Part shown: in pieces, positions 9,015 through 17,251 of the stretch
Layout: every line of letters begins with the position of its first letter
Numbering within the stretch: the first letter of the stretch is position 1
From: JAJEFO01 sp022819605
Lineage (GTDB): Bacteria > Pseudomonadota > Alphaproteobacteria > Rhodobacterales > Rhodobacteraceae
DNA length: 64,000 nt
Assembly: GCA_965221545.1 (NCBI GenBank)
Contig: OZ244901.1
Span: forward strand, 2,046,001 to 2,110,000
Direction: 5' to 3'
Notes under the pieces: model-generated
What the model saw: the letters and a program-made list of their open reading frames with translations, nothing else
Databases searched by the model: none
What the model was told of the DNA's origin: nothing
Translations under genes and position numbers: made by a program

Positions 9015-10571
9015 ATGCTCCTCGACAGCCTGCTTTCGATCATCACTTTCGTTCCGCTCATTGGCGCCGCGATACTGGCGTTGTTCCTGCGCGGTGATGA
9101 CGCGCCCGCGAGGCGGAACGCAAAATACGTCGCGCTGGCGGCGACCTGCACCTCGCTCCTGGCGTCGCTCATCCTCCTCGCCGCGTTCGATCCTGCGGAA
9201 ACCGGGTTCCAGTTCGTGGAAGAGGGAAAGTGGATCCTGGGCCTGACCTACAAGATGGGCGTTGACGGCCTTTCGGTGCTGTTCGTCATGCTGACGACGT
9301 TCCTGATGCCGATCACCATCCTGGCGTGCTGGGACGTGACGCATCGGGTCAAGGAATACATGATCGCGTTCCTCGTGCTCGAAACGCTCATGCTGGGAGT
9401 CTTCTGCGCGCTGGATCTCGTGCTCTTTTACCTGTTCTTCGAGGGCGGCCTGATCCCGATGTTCCTGATCATCGGCATCTGGGGCGGCAGGGACCGCATC
9501 TACGCGGCGTTCAAGTTCTTTCTGTACACGTTCCTTGGCTCGGTTCTGATGCTGGTCGCGATGATCGCGATGTACGTCGACGCGGGCACGACGGACATCG
9601 TGGCGCTGCTCGGCCACAATTTCGGCTCCGAGACCATGGAGATCCTGGGCTTCCACATCCTTGGCGGTTTCCAGACATTGCTCTGGCTTGCCTTCTTCGC
9701 GTCCTTTGCGGTGAAGATGCCGATGTGGCCAGTACACACCTGGCTGCCGGATGCGCATGTGCAGGCCCCGACGGCGGGCTCGGTCATCCTGGCCGCGATC
9801 CTGCTGAAAATGGGCGGCTACGGATTCCTGCGCTTCAGCCTTCCGATGTTCCCGATCGCTTCCAGCCTGCTGGCGGACTTCGTGCTGTGGCTGAGCGCGA
9901 TCGCGATCGTCTACACCTCGCTCGTCGCGCTGATGCAGGAAGACATGAAGAAGCTGATCGCGTATTCGTCCGTGGCCCATATGGGATTCGTGACGGCGGG
10001 AATATTCTCCGCGAACCAGCAAGGGGTCGACGGGGCGATCTTCCAGATGCTGAGCCACGGGTTCATTTCGGGCGCTCTCTTCCTGTGCGTGGGCGTCGTC
10101 TATGACCGGATGCATACGCGCGAAATCGACGCCTACGGCGGCCTCGTGAACCGGATGCCGATGTATGCGGCGGTCTTCATGCTCTTCACGATGGCCAATG
10201 TCGGCCTGCCGGGCACGTCCGGATTCGTGGGCGAATTCCTGACGCTCGTGGGCATGTTCCAGGCCAATACATGGGTCTGCGCCGTCGCGGCGACCGGCGT
10301 GATCCTGAGCGCGGCTTACGCTCTCTGGCTTTACCGGCGGGTGGTCATGGGGGATCTTGTCAAGGAAAGTCTCAGGTCGATCACTGACATGAACCGGCGG
10401 GAGCAGGCGATCTTTGCGCCGCTTGTCGTGATGACGATCCTGCTCGGCGTCTATCCCAGCCTTGCGACGGACATTGTCGGCCCGTCGGTCGGGGCGCTTC
10501 TGGACGGCTATGGCGAGGCCGTGGCCCAATACAACGGAACGACCCAGGTCGCTCAGCTCGGAGGCCACTGA
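9015..10571 (+). CDS. nuoM: NADH-quinone oxidoreductase subunit M
   Basis: NuoM is the second antiporter-like proton-pumping subunit of complex I. The 518-residue product shows the diagnostic FYLFFEGGLIPMFLIIGIWGG segment with the channel glutamate, and WPVHTWLPDAHVQAPTAGSVILA with the key lysine helix nearby. It also has AYSSVAHMGFV before the C-terminal half. About 14 transmembrane helices are expected. Its TGA overlaps the nuoN ATG by one base, so the two are likely translationally coupled. Confidence 0.96.
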   Translation: MLLDSLLSIITFVPLIGAAILALFLRGDDAPARRNAKYVALAATCTSLLASLILLAAFDPAETGFQFVEEGKWILGLTYKMGVDGLSVLFVMLTTFLMPITILACWDVTHRVKEYMIAFLVLETLMLGVFCALDLVLFYLFFEGGLIPMFLIIGIWGGRDRIYAAFKFFLYTFLGSVLMLVAMIAMYVDAGTTDIVALLGHNFGSETMEILGFHILGGFQTLLWLAFFASFAVKMPMWPVHTWLPDAHVQAPTAGSVILAAILLKMGGYGFLRFSLPMFPIASSLLADFVLWLSAIAIVYTSLVALMQEDMKKLIAYSSVAHMGFVTAGIFSANQQGVDGAIFQMLSHGFISGALFLCVGVVYDRMHTREIDAYGGLVNRMPMYAAVFMLFTMANVGLPGTSGFVGEFLTLVGMFQANTWVCAVAATGVILSAAYALWLYRRVVMGDLVKESLRSITDMNRREQAIFAPLVVMTILLGVYPSLATDIVGPSVGALLDGYGEAVAQYNGTTQVAQLGGH

Positions 10572-12007
10572 TGCAGACGGGAGATCTTTCCATCATCTTG
10601 CCGGAGATCGTGCTTTCGGTCTTCGCGATGGCCGGCCTGCTTGCGGGGGCCTATGGCGGCCGTGACCGTCTGGGACCGGCGATGATCTGGACGACCTCGG
10701 CGCTGTTCGCCGCGCTTGCGGCCTGGATCGGGCTGCAAGGGGCGGGCACGGCAACGGCCTTTGGGGAAATGTTCACTGATGACGCGTTTGCCCGGTTCGC
10801 GAAGGTGACGATCCTGCTGTCAGCGGCCGCTGTCCTTCTGATGGGCAAGGGATACATGGCGCGGTGCGACCTGATCCGCTTCGAGTACCCGTTGCTTATC
10901 GCGCTGGCCGCGGTCGGCATGATGGTGATGGTTTCCGCGAGCGACTTGATGGCGCTCTACATGGGGCTCGAGCTGCAATCCCTGTCGCTCTACGTGATCG
11001 CGGCGCTGCGCCGTGACAGCGTTCGGTCGACCGAGGCGGGCCTGAAGTATTTCGTTCTCGGGGCGCTGTCGTCGGGTCTCCTGCTCTTCGGCGCGTCGCT
11101 GGTCTACGGGTTCGCGGGCACCACGGGCTTTGCCGGGATTTTCGATGCGGTCCAGGGCCGGGCGCCCGTAGGGCTCCTGATCGGGCTGTCGCTTGTCATC
11201 GCGGGGCTGGCGTTCAAGATCTCTGCGGCACCGTTCCACATGTGGACGCCGGACGTGTACGAAGGCGCGCCCACATCGGTCACTGCGTTCTTTGCCACGG
11301 CTCCCAAGATCGCGGCAATGGCGCTTCTTGCACGCGTCGTCTACGGCGCGTTCGGCGGCATCGTCGGCGATTGGCAGCAGATTCTCGCGGCGCTATCCGT
11401 TGCATCCATGTTCCTTGGCGCAGTTGCAGCGATCGGGCAGCGCAACATCAAGCGGCTGATGGCCTATTCGTCGATCGCGCACATGGGGTTTGCGCTGATG
11501 GGACTGGCGGCCGGCACGGTGGCCGGCGTCGAGGCGATGCTGATCTACCTGGTGATCTACGTCACCATGAATGTCGGAGCGTTTGCCTTCATACTTTCGA
11601 TGGAAAGGGACGGTGCACCGGTGGTCGAGATTTCGGCGCTGTCGCTTTATTCGCGGCGCAGCCCGACAAGGGCGCTGGCGATGCTCGTGCTCCTGTTCAG
11701 CCTCGCCGGCGTTCCGCCGCTTGTCGGTTTCTTCGCCAAGTACTCCGTTCTGCTGGCGGCCGTGGAGGCCGGACTTGTCTGGCTGGCCGTGCTGGGTGTC
11801 ATCGCGAGCGTGATCGGGGCCTTCTACTACATTCGCATCGTGTACATCATGTATTTCGGCGACGAAGAGAGCGAACTAGACGCCGGTGGTTCGACCGTGC
11901 TTGCGAGCTTTCTGGTCGTGTCTGCAGCGTTGATGCTCTTCGGGCTCTGGAACCTCGCCGGCATCGAGGGGCCGGCAGCTGCGGCCGCGTCGACGCTGGT
12001 TCGCTAG
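10571..12007 (+). CDS. nuoN: NADH-quinone oxidoreductase subunit N
   Basis: NuoN is the third antiporter-like subunit and the last nuo gene of the operon. The 478-residue product carries the family helices, including LGLELQSLSLYVIAALRR with the channel glutamate, GLAFKISAAPFHMWTPDVYEGAPT, and MAYSSIAHMGFALMGLA. The next gene is birA, as in other alphaproteobacteria. The operon order nuoL-M-N-birA is the classical one. Confidence 0.96.
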   Translation: MQTGDLSIILPEIVLSVFAMAGLLAGAYGGRDRLGPAMIWTTSALFAALAAWIGLQGAGTATAFGEMFTDDAFARFAKVTILLSAAAVLLMGKGYMARCDLIRFEYPLLIALAAVGMMVMVSASDLMALYMGLELQSLSLYVIAALRRDSVRSTEAGLKYFVLGALSSGLLLFGASLVYGFAGTTGFAGIFDAVQGRAPVGLLIGLSLVIAGLAFKISAAPFHMWTPDVYEGAPTSVTAFFATAPKIAAMALLARVVYGAFGGIVGDWQQILAALSVASMFLGAVAAIGQRNIKRLMAYSSIAHMGFALMGLAAGTVAGVEAMLIYLVIYVTMNVGAFAFILSMERDGAPVVEISALSLYSRRSPTRALAMLVLLFSLAGVPPLVGFFAKYSVLLAAVEAGLVWLAVLGVIASVIGAFYYIRIVYIMYFGDEESELDAGGSTVLASFLVVSAALMLFGLWNLAGIEGPAAAAASTLVR

Positions 12008-12057
12008 AGGCTTCACGTGCCCTTGGGCGCCTTTCGACAGAGCCATTCGACTCCGGC

Positions 12058-12831
12058 GTGCATGCCGTGAAAGGGCAACGGACATCGACCGACGTCCCGT
12101 TCTGGCCCGACGGAACTGATCGCATCGTTCTGGACGAAGTCGACAGCACCATGGCCGAAGCAGCGCGGCGAGCCGGGGATCTAGATCGGCCGACCTGGAT
12201 CATGGCGCGGCAACAGACGGCCGCGCGGGGTCGTCGGGGACGAGAATGGAAGAACCCGGCGGGCAACTTCGCGGCAACGCTGGTCTGGCAGCCAGACGCG
12301 ACACCGGCAGAGGCGTCACTGCGGACTTTCACGGCATCGAACGCGCTGTACGAAGCGCTGGCCTGCGCAGTTCCGGAGGCGCGGCTTTCGCTCAAGTGGC
12401 CGAATGACGTTCTGCTTTCGGGCGGCAAGGTGGCAGGCATCCTGCTCGAGAGTTCAGGATTTGCCGAGCGACTCGACTGGCTGGCGGTCGGGTTCGGAGT
12501 CAACCTTGCAGAAGCCCCAATGGGCCTTCACGACGCGCAAGTGCCTCCGGTTTGCCTCAGGGATGCCGGAATCGAATTCGCGGCCGATGACCTGCTGGCG
12601 CACCTTGCAGATGCCATGGCAGAAGGCGAAGCGCTCCTTGAGCGCAAGGGCTTCGGGCCTGTTCGGGATGCCTGGCTGTCTCGGGCGGCAAGACTTGGAG
12701 AGATCGTGACTGCACGAACGGCGACGGCAGAGATCACGGGCATATTCGAGACGTTGAACGAGGCTGGCCAGCTAGTGCTTCGGACTACCACCGGTCAGGT
12801 TGCGATACCGGCAGGCGACGTTTTCTTCTGA
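12058..12831 (+). CDS. birA: biotin-[acetyl-CoA-carboxylase] ligase, class I
   Basis: BirA joins biotin to a lysine of the biotin carboxyl carrier protein through biotinyl-5'-AMP. The product (about 257 residues) has the catalytic loop ARGRRGREW followed by NPAGNFAATLV. The lysine motif KWPNDVLL-GGKVAGILLE and a C-terminal SH3-like domain follow. There is no N-terminal helix-turn-helix, so it is a mono-functional ligase and not a repressor. The start is uncertain: GTG at 12058 and GTG at 12067 are both possible, and no ATG lies at the right place. In related genomes coaX and rnj normally follow directly, but here they are about 12.8 kb away. Confidence 0.9.
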   Translation: MHAVKGQRTSTDVPFWPDGTDRIVLDEVDSTMAEAARRAGDLDRPTWIMARQQTAARGRRGREWKNPAGNFAATLVWQPDATPAEASLRTFTASNALYEALACAVPEARLSLKWPNDVLLSGGKVAGILLESSGFAERLDWLAVGFGVNLAEAPMGLHDAQVPPVCLRDAGIEFAADDLLAHLADAMAEGEALLERKGFGPVRDAWLSRAARLGEIVTARTATAEITGIFETLNEAGQLVLRTTTGQVAIPAGDVFF

Positions 12832-13329
12832 GCAGCCGCTTCTGTAACGACTGGCTCTTTCCTGCCCCGGTCTTCATGCCTTCGACGAGCAAGAGCTTTG
12901 GCGTTCCGAGGTCCGCCGCTACCTGCAGGAATTTTCGCAGCCGCATGCCGTGGAGCAGGACCCCGGCAATGCCAGGGGGATCTGGCATCCGGACGTTGCG
13001 GGATGCAGGTCCGCCGCAGACGAGTTCGAAGATCTTTTCCCAATCGATTGCACCGCCCTCGAATTGCATCTGGTGGACATGGAAGCGTACCTTCATCGCC
13101 CCGCGGAGGAGATCCTGAAGAGGCCGGAATGTCGCTTGATAACTTCCTAATGGTGCGCTGACAGTCAACGAAGGCCGGTCGACACTGGGTCAGAGTTGGG
13201 ATGGAAGCCTGCGAGGCCCTCGCAGGGGCAGTGTGATTGGCGTTGGATAGTTGGCAGCCACGGCTTTGAGGCAGCGACTCTGTCTGTTACGTTCGAACAC
13301 ACAATTGATTGGGCAGGCAAAGAGCAGGA
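12832..13329. other. 498-bp stretch without a convincing gene (left edge of island 1)
   Basis: Short open frames exist on both strands, the longest on the minus strand overlapping the end of birA, but none has a recognisable domain or a good ribosome site. This stretch is where the birA-coaX linkage is broken. I saw no tRNA, long direct repeat or integrase here. Confidence 0.5.
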
Positions 13330-14211
13330 ATGGAAAGCGACCTTCTCAAGAGATTTCGCTCAATTCGCATCTTCGCGAAGGGTGGAAAGCTGGCACCGCA
13401 CAAGCCTTTGCTTCTCCTCTACGCGCTTGCACAGTTCAAGAACGAGAAGATTGAGCGTATCGCCTTCAATGATGCCGAATCTATAGTCGGCCCTCTAATC
13501 CAGACTTATGGTCCATTCAATTCGACGACGAGTGTGACCTATCCCTATGCCCGGCTTGCCAACGACAAGAGTGAGATTTGGTGGATCGAGGAGCATGAAA
13601 AGAACGCGTCCGACGATCTGAGCCTCACCGAAGCACGCAACCGCAATCTCAAGGCCGGATTTTCGGATGATGTGCTGAGGCACCTCCGTGACAACCCAAA
13701 GCTCATCGATCTTGTCGCTATCAATCTCCTGGAGCGCCACTTCCCGCCGAGCCTGCACTCCGACATCCTGGATGCGGTCGGTCTCTATCTCGGTCAGGAC
13801 GAGATTGAAAACGTCATCCGCAAGAAGCGAGATCCCCGATTCCGCTCCATCGTTCTCGCCGCATATTACGAACAGTGCGCGGTCTGCAAATACGACATCA
13901 AGATGAACGGTGCGGCTGTGGCCCTCGAAGCCGCCCACATCCAAATGCACTCAGCTGGCGGGCCTGACGAGGTGACCAACGGCCTCGCACTGTGTGTCAT
14001 CCATCACAAGCTTTTTGACTTGGGCGCCATGACCGTGGACAAGGACATGAATGTCCGGGTTTCGGAGCGCGTTGTCGGCGACTGGGGGCGCAAGCTCAAC
14101 GATGAATTCCATGAAAGGCCGATTGCTCTACCGCGTAGTGCGTCCATGGAGCCGGCACCGGAATACATCCATTGGCACAACGAGAAGATATTCAAGGGCT
14201 TTGTGCGGTGA
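13330..14211 (+). CDS. SBD-like + HNH endonuclease (putative phosphorothioate-dependent type IV restriction enzyme)
   Basis: The 293-residue protein has two parts. Residues about 1-140 resemble the sulfur-binding domain of ScoMcrA-type enzymes, with an N-terminal PHKPLLLLYALAQF motif and a YGPFNS-TYPYARL region containing the Tyr-Pro pair used for phosphorothioate recognition in that family. The C-terminal part (about residues 185-250) is an HNH nuclease: CAVCKYD, then LEAAHIQ, then NGLALCVIHHKLFD. Enzymes of this design cut DNA bearing Dnd phosphorothioate marks. The ATG at 13330 is preferred over an upstream TTG because an AGGA site precedes it. No dnd genes are in the window, so a stand-alone defence role is inferred. 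Confidence 0.7.
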   Translation: MESDLLKRFRSIRIFAKGGKLAPHKPLLLLYALAQFKNEKIERIAFNDAESIVGPLIQTYGPFNSTTSVTYPYARLANDKSEIWWIEEHEKNASDDLSLTEARNRNLKAGFSDDVLRHLRDNPKLIDLVAINLLERHFPPSLHSDILDAVGLYLGQDEIENVIRKKRDPRFRSIVLAAYYEQCAVCKYDIKMNGAAVALEAAHIQMHSAGGPDEVTNGLALCVIHHKLFDLGAMTVDKDMNVRVSERVVGDWGRKLNDEFHERPIALPRSASMEPAPEYIHWHNEKIFKGFVR

Positions 14212-14644
14212 GCGATTGCATCTGGAAAGCTCGTCAGGGACGGCATCTCCTAGATCACTTAACTGAGTGGTCGAATCCTTGTGGTGACGAAACTGAGTGT
14301 GGAGGCATGAGGTGATCAACGCATCCCTTGCCGATTGCGCTGAAACTGAAGTGTCCCGCACGCATCGTGGCGAGGACTGCGGTGTTTGCACTGGGCCTTT
14401 CCAGTCAAGCCCTGTTTGATTGGGCCAAATGCACAGCCGTGACTCCTTGCGTACGGGCCTTCAACACATGCCGCGGACTTTTTCGACCAGATCAAATTCA
14501 TCCGTCCTACACACCCGAACGTCATCCCGTGCCTTCTGCACTATCCAGTTGGTGATGCGCTGTACGGCCTGCACCAACGCCTACTTTGTTGGGAAAATGC
14601 CCGGCTCCACCAGGATGGATTTAGCATCCTGCTCCATGCTTCGC
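14212..14644. other. 433-bp stretch without a convincing gene
   Basis: This lies between the convergent ends of the HNH nuclease gene and the flavoprotein gene. The short open frames here have no recognisable domain. I see no strong intrinsic terminator. Confidence 0.45.
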
Positions 14645-17080
14645 TTACCCGCGCGTCAGCGCATTCGACGGGTCATAAGGCGGAGGCGCGATGACCTCGG
14701 CCCCGATCAGGTTGCCACACAGATCCAGCTGCATGGTACTCCCTTCGCTGGTCAGCCCAGGATCGACGAAGGCAAGGGCCAGGTTCATGCCCACCCGATG
14801 CCCCCAATCGCCCGAGGTGATCGTGCCCACCACTGTATCGCGCTGCATCAGCGAAGCCCCGCCATGCGCCGGTGCATGGGTAGCGTCTATCTTCAGCATT
14901 ACCAGCTTTTGGCGCGGTCCTGCGGTCTGACGCTTCAACAGGGCGTCCTTTCCGACGAATTCGCCCTTTCCCAGCTTTACGAACCGGTCCAGCCCGGTTT
15001 CGAATGGATCGAATTCCGTGATCAGTTCGGCCTTCCAGTGCATGAACCCTTTTTCCATCCGCATTGACTCGATCGCGCGATCCCCGAACAACTTCATGCC
15101 ATGCGCTTCGCCTGCTTTGCGCAGCGTCAGGTAGGCGGCGTAAAGCGAGGCGTTGGGGACGTGGATCTCGTAGGCCAGTTCACCCGAGAAACTGACACCC
15201 ATAACCGTCGCCGGTGAAATCCCGATGAAACACTCTCGCGCGCTAAGCCAAGGGAACGCCTCTTTCGACCAATCGCCGCGGGCACAGGCTGACAGCACGT
15301 CCCGCGCCTTGGGGCCTGCAAGCACCAGAATCGTTTGATCGTTGGTCAAGGACTTGATCTGAACGTCTTCGTCGGCCCGGATGTGATCTGTCAGCCAGTC
15401 CATGTCGTGGTATTCGCTGGCCGCAGCAGAACCGTACCAGACACGCTCTGGCCCGCGGTCAGAGGAAGGCAGGTTGGCTAACGTCGCCTCGCCCTTGACC
15501 ATGCCAAAATGGTTCAGCAGATATCCCAGCCCAACGCGGCCTTCACGCTTGGTGACATTGCCGCAGAACATCCGGTCAAGGAAGGCATGGCGGTCGCTGC
15601 CGGTTATCTCAAACCGGTTGAAGCCGTTGACCTCGGCCAGGCCGACGTTTTCCTGAACGTTTTTGACTTCGGCTGCAATAATGTCGAAGCCCTCGTCAAA
15701 GTTGAAGCTGAGCGAGGCGTGAAAATCGGGCGTGGGCTTGATGTAGTCGACCCGCTCCCATCCATTCACGATGGTGAACTCGGCGTCTTCGGCCGCCATG
15801 ACCGGGGTCAGCGGCGTGGTCTTTGCTGGCCGACCTGCAGGGCGGTGTTCGTGCGGGAAGTGGAACCGGAACTCATTCCGGTAGTCTTCGATCGCCTTCA
15901 GCGCAGTCAGTTCAGCGTTGGCGTGACCGGTGAATCGGCGCGGGTCGAGGCACCAGGTGTCGTAGCAGGCTTCGCCATGGACAATCTGCTGCGCGAGCAG
16001 CCAGCCGTGCCCGCCGCCCTCGCCCAGGCCTGCACGCAGGCCGATGATGCAGAAGGCATTCCGTTTGCCGGGGACAGGACCGACCAGAGGCACGCCATCC
16101 GCGGTGTATGTGATCGGCCCGTTCACGATCGAACGGATGCCGGTTTCCTGAAGGGCAGGCACTCTTTCAAATGCCCCTTCAAGCACATCCATCACGCGTT
16201 CCAGGTCATCGGGGCACAGGGCATTGACAAAGTTGGGGTCGATCCCGTCCATGCCCCAGGTCTTGCAATCCTGCTCATAGAAACCGACCAGCAGGCCGCC
16301 CTTTTCCTGGCGGCTGTAAAAGTCGCTGATCGGGCAGCGCAACAGCGGCATGCGGTGGCCAGCTTCCTTGATCGCGGGAATGTCCTCGGTTAGGAAATAC
16401 TGGTGCTCCATCGCAGCGACGGGGTGATGCACGCCCATCATCGCGCCCACTTCGTTCACCCGATATCCGCAGGCATTGACCACGATGTCGCAATCGATAT
16501 CGCCCTTTTCCGTATGCACGGTCCAGGTGTCGTCCTTGTGCTGGGTCAGATCGGTTACGGGAGTATCGCGATAGACCTCGGCCCCTGCCTTGCGTGCGTG
16601 ATAGGCCAGTGCCTGGCACAGCTGTGCCGGGTCGATATCACCGTCCAAAGGATCCCATAGGCCGCCCAGGAGGTTGGCGGTTGAGATCAGAGGGTGGCGA
16701 CGGGCGCATTCCTCGGCATCGATGACTTCCAGATGCACGCCCATGCCGCGCGCCATGGACGCAAAGTGGTGATAGCCCTGCATCTGCTCTTCGGTGCCGG
16801 CCAGCCGGATGCCGCCGTCTGCGTGGTTATAATTGATCGGGTACTCCGTGTTTTCCGACAGTTCCTTGTAGAGATTGATCGAGTGGGTCTTGAGTCCGAC
16901 CATCGTTTGATTGGTGCCAAAATTGGTCACCTGTGCCGCCGAATGCCAAGTGGTTCCGCTGGTCAATTCGTTGCGTTCGACCAGCACCACGTCACTCCAA
17001 TCTTCCCGGGTCAGGTGGTACAGCGTTGAACAGCCGGCGATGCCGCCGCCGATTACGACGACCTTGGTCCGCGATTTCAT
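14645..17080 (-). CDS. FAD-dependent dimethylglycine/sarcosine dehydrogenase-like protein with GcvT domain
   Basis: The 811-residue protein starts with a Rossmann FAD motif (VVVIGGGIAGCSTLYHL), then GTTWHSAAQVTNFG. The histidine there corresponds to the residue that covalently holds FAD in DMGDH and sarcosine dehydrogenase. The DAO domain runs to about residue 385, followed by an FAO_M linker and a GcvT-type aminomethyltransferase domain that in relatives passes formaldehyde units to tetrahydrofolate. The likely role is oxidative N-demethylation of a secondary or tertiary amine; the exact substrate is not visible. ATG 17080 has a GGAG site; a longer frame to 17152 lacks one. It is transcribed divergently from the MttB-family gene. 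Confidence 0.85.
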   Translation of the reverse strand: MKSRTKVVVIGGGIAGCSTLYHLTREDWSDVVLVERNELTSGTTWHSAAQVTNFGTNQTMVGLKTHSINLYKELSENTEYPINYNHADGGIRLAGTEEQMQGYHHFASMARGMGVHLEVIDAEECARRHPLISTANLLGGLWDPLDGDIDPAQLCQALAYHARKAGAEVYRDTPVTDLTQHKDDTWTVHTEKGDIDCDIVVNACGYRVNEVGAMMGVHHPVAAMEHQYFLTEDIPAIKEAGHRMPLLRCPISDFYSRQEKGGLLVGFYEQDCKTWGMDGIDPNFVNALCPDDLERVMDVLEGAFERVPALQETGIRSIVNGPITYTADGVPLVGPVPGKRNAFCIIGLRAGLGEGGGHGWLLAQQIVHGEACYDTWCLDPRRFTGHANAELTALKAIEDYRNEFRFHFPHEHRPAGRPAKTTPLTPVMAAEDAEFTIVNGWERVDYIKPTPDFHASLSFNFDEGFDIIAAEVKNVQENVGLAEVNGFNRFEITGSDRHAFLDRMFCGNVTKREGRVGLGYLLNHFGMVKGEATLANLPSSDRGPERVWYGSAAASEYHDMDWLTDHIRADEDVQIKSLTNDQTILVLAGPKARDVLSACARGDWSKEAFPWLSARECFIGISPATVMGVSFSGELAYEIHVPNASLYAAYLTLRKAGEAHGMKLFGDRAIESMRMEKGFMHWKAELITEFDPFETGLDRFVKLGKGEFVGKDALLKRQTAGPRQKLVMLKIDATHAPAHGGASLMQRDTVVGTITSGDWGHRVGMNLALAFVDPGLTSEGSTMQLDLCGNLIGAEVIAPPPYDPSNALTRG

Positions 17081-17158
17081 TGGCTGCGCCTCCGATACGT
17101 TCCGGTCGCATGAGGTGCCGAGCCGGCCAAATTCGCAAACGCTTCGCTTCATTTTTCA

Positions 17159-17172
17159 AAATTTCGAAATTT
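17159..17172. promoter_or_regulatory. palindrome AAATTTCGAAATTT in the flavoprotein/MttB divergent promoter
   Basis: A perfect 14-bp palindrome lies in the 171-bp AT-rich gap between the two divergent genes. It is a candidate binding site, possibly for the nearby LysR regulator, which is inference. The AT-rich content could also produce such a palindrome by chance. Confidence 0.4.
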
Positions 17173-17251
17173 ATTGTTGTGAATTGATAGAAAGCGGCAT
17201 TCTATTGCGATCCGCCCTTCCGAAATCTTTCAATGCGGAGACAGCAAGTGG

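Noticed and set aside
6891..10568. A 1225-codon open frame antisense to nuoL and nuoM
   Set aside because: It mirrors two certain complex I genes, is extremely rich in Arg, His, Glu and Asp, and has no domain. GC-rich codon use of the true genes explains it.
12785..13168. A minus-strand frame of 127 codons overlapping the end of birA
   Set aside because: No domain, no ribosome site that I trust, and overlap with a certain gene. It could be a relic but cannot be supported.
14420..15067. A plus-strand frame of 215 codons at the end of the flavoprotein gene
   Set aside because: Most of it overlaps the confident minus-strand gene, and the free part has no domain.
15509..16393. A plus-strand open frame of 294 codons inside the DMGDH-like gene
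   Set aside because: The minus-strand gene has clear FAD and GcvT motifs along this whole stretch; the plus frame has none.
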